DNA of 64,000 bases, taken from Rhizobium sp. N324. GTDB taxonomy: Bacteria; Pseudomonadota; Alphaproteobacteria; Rhizobiales; Rhizobiaceae. The stretch covers positions 434,001 to 498,000 of the forward strand of contig NZ_CP013634.1 in assembly GCF_001664485.1 (NCBI RefSeq). The letters run 5' to 3'. The number at the start of each line of letters is the position of its first letter. The stretch's first letter is position 1. Position numbers and translations under genes: made by a program. A model generated the notes under the pieces. It saw only the letters and a list, made by a program, of their open reading frames with translations. It was not told the DNA's origin and made no database searches. Below, in pieces: positions 63,532-64,000 of this stretch.

Positions 63532-64000
63532 AGGCCCGGCCTCGCCAGCGCATTGAGGGCGGCCGCCGTCATGGCGCTGCCGCCGAGCCGGCCGCGCACG
63601 ATGGCAAAGGGTACGCCATAGGAATTCTCCGCCAGCGCGTCCTTCGATTCCGCCGCGCCGACGAAGCCAACGGGCATGCCGAGGATGGCTGCGGGTTTCG
63701 GGGCGCCGTCGCGCAGGAGTTCGAGCAGATGGAAGAGCGCGGTCGGCGCATTGCCGATCGCGACAACGCTTCCGCCGAGCCGATCGAGCCAGAGATGCAT
63801 GGCCGCAGCCGAGCGGGTATTGCCGATCTCGCGCGCCAGTTCCGGCGTGGCGGGATCGCGCAGCGTGCAGATCACCTCGTTCAGCGCCGGCAGCCGTGCC
63901 CGGGTCACGCCCTGGGATACCATTTCCGCGTCGCAGAAGATCGGCGCCCCGGCTCTCAGCGCGTCGCGCGCGGCGCTGACGACATCGGCGGAGAACACAA
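63528..64000 (-). CDS. cobH: Precorrin-8X methylmutase (CobH), 5' end beyond the window
   Basis: The enzyme moves a methyl group from C11 to C12. The conserved parts seen are GAPIFCDAEMVSQGVTRARL, AIGNAPTALFHLLELLRDGA, GMPVGFVGAAESKDAL and GVPFAIVRGRLGGSAMTAAA. About 157 of roughly 210 residues are in the window; the frame is open through position 64000, so the true start lies outside. Confidence 0.92.
   Translation of the reverse strand, partial: VFSADVVSAARDALRAGAPIFCDAEMVSQGVTRARLPALNEVICTLRDPATPELAREIGNTRSAAAMHLWLDRLGGSVVAIGNAPTALFHLLELLRDGAPKPAAILGMPVGFVGAAESKDALAENSYGVPFAIVRGRLGGSAMTAAALNALARPGL

Overview
The window looks like a chromid or chromosome segment of a Rhizobium of the leguminosarum/etli group. 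The evidence is high GC, rhizobial RIME/REP-type intergenic palindromes, a DUF982 gene, a ClpP3-type protease, mocDEF rhizopine genes, the nadQ-nadABC regulon and an aerobic cob cluster. The species assignment is inference.

Layout. 1-6.6 kb is a mobile, decaying stretch on the minus strand. It holds a long ORF entering from beyond the left edge, a HEAT-like protein, two IS1182-type transposases (one inside a REP element with a visible 5-bp target duplication) and a frameshifted DUF6678-like gene. 6.6-20.8 kb is accessory metabolism and regulation: three SDRs, AraC, GST, a cysteine-hydrolase-fold protein, GYD, a sulfite-oxidase-like enzyme, DUF938, LysR with a divergent tautomerase, a pentapeptide protein, an ArsR/SRPBCC pair and ClpP. 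Two broken copies of one SDR 3' end are scattered in it.

21.0-38.4 kb is the most unusual region. A minus-strand operon encodes an OmpA/DUF4384 protein, a caspase with an EF-hand and DUF4384, a secreted trypsin fused to a caspase fold whose catalytic His is Gln plus DUF4384, a secreted serpin, and a membrane pseudokinase with a degenerate sulfatase-modifying-type C-terminus. Nearby are an NlpC/P60-like enzyme, a small secreted protein, an ICMT-like methyltransferase, a possible lipoprotein and a third caspase with Sel1-like repeats. It reads as an envelope proteolytic module carrying its own protease, candidate inhibitor and pseudoenzymes.

38.6-43.0 kb is an L-fucose/L-fuconate catabolic set under an IclR regulator. 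43.2-48.4 kb is a compact RiPP-like locus: SARP/TPR regulator, an unlisted 47-aa peptide, YcaO, TfuA, an 88-aa protein and a convergent XRE regulator. 48.7-54.2 kb is nadABC with its NadQ-type regulator and two matching operators, then panB. 54.3-59.1 kb holds mocDEF, a LacI regulator with repeated operator-like palindromes, and a MocC-like TIM-barrel protein. 59.3 kb to the right edge is cobM, cobL, divergent cobK, cobJ, cobI and partial cobH, packed with overlapping ends.

All calls come from reading the sequence. No database search was possible.
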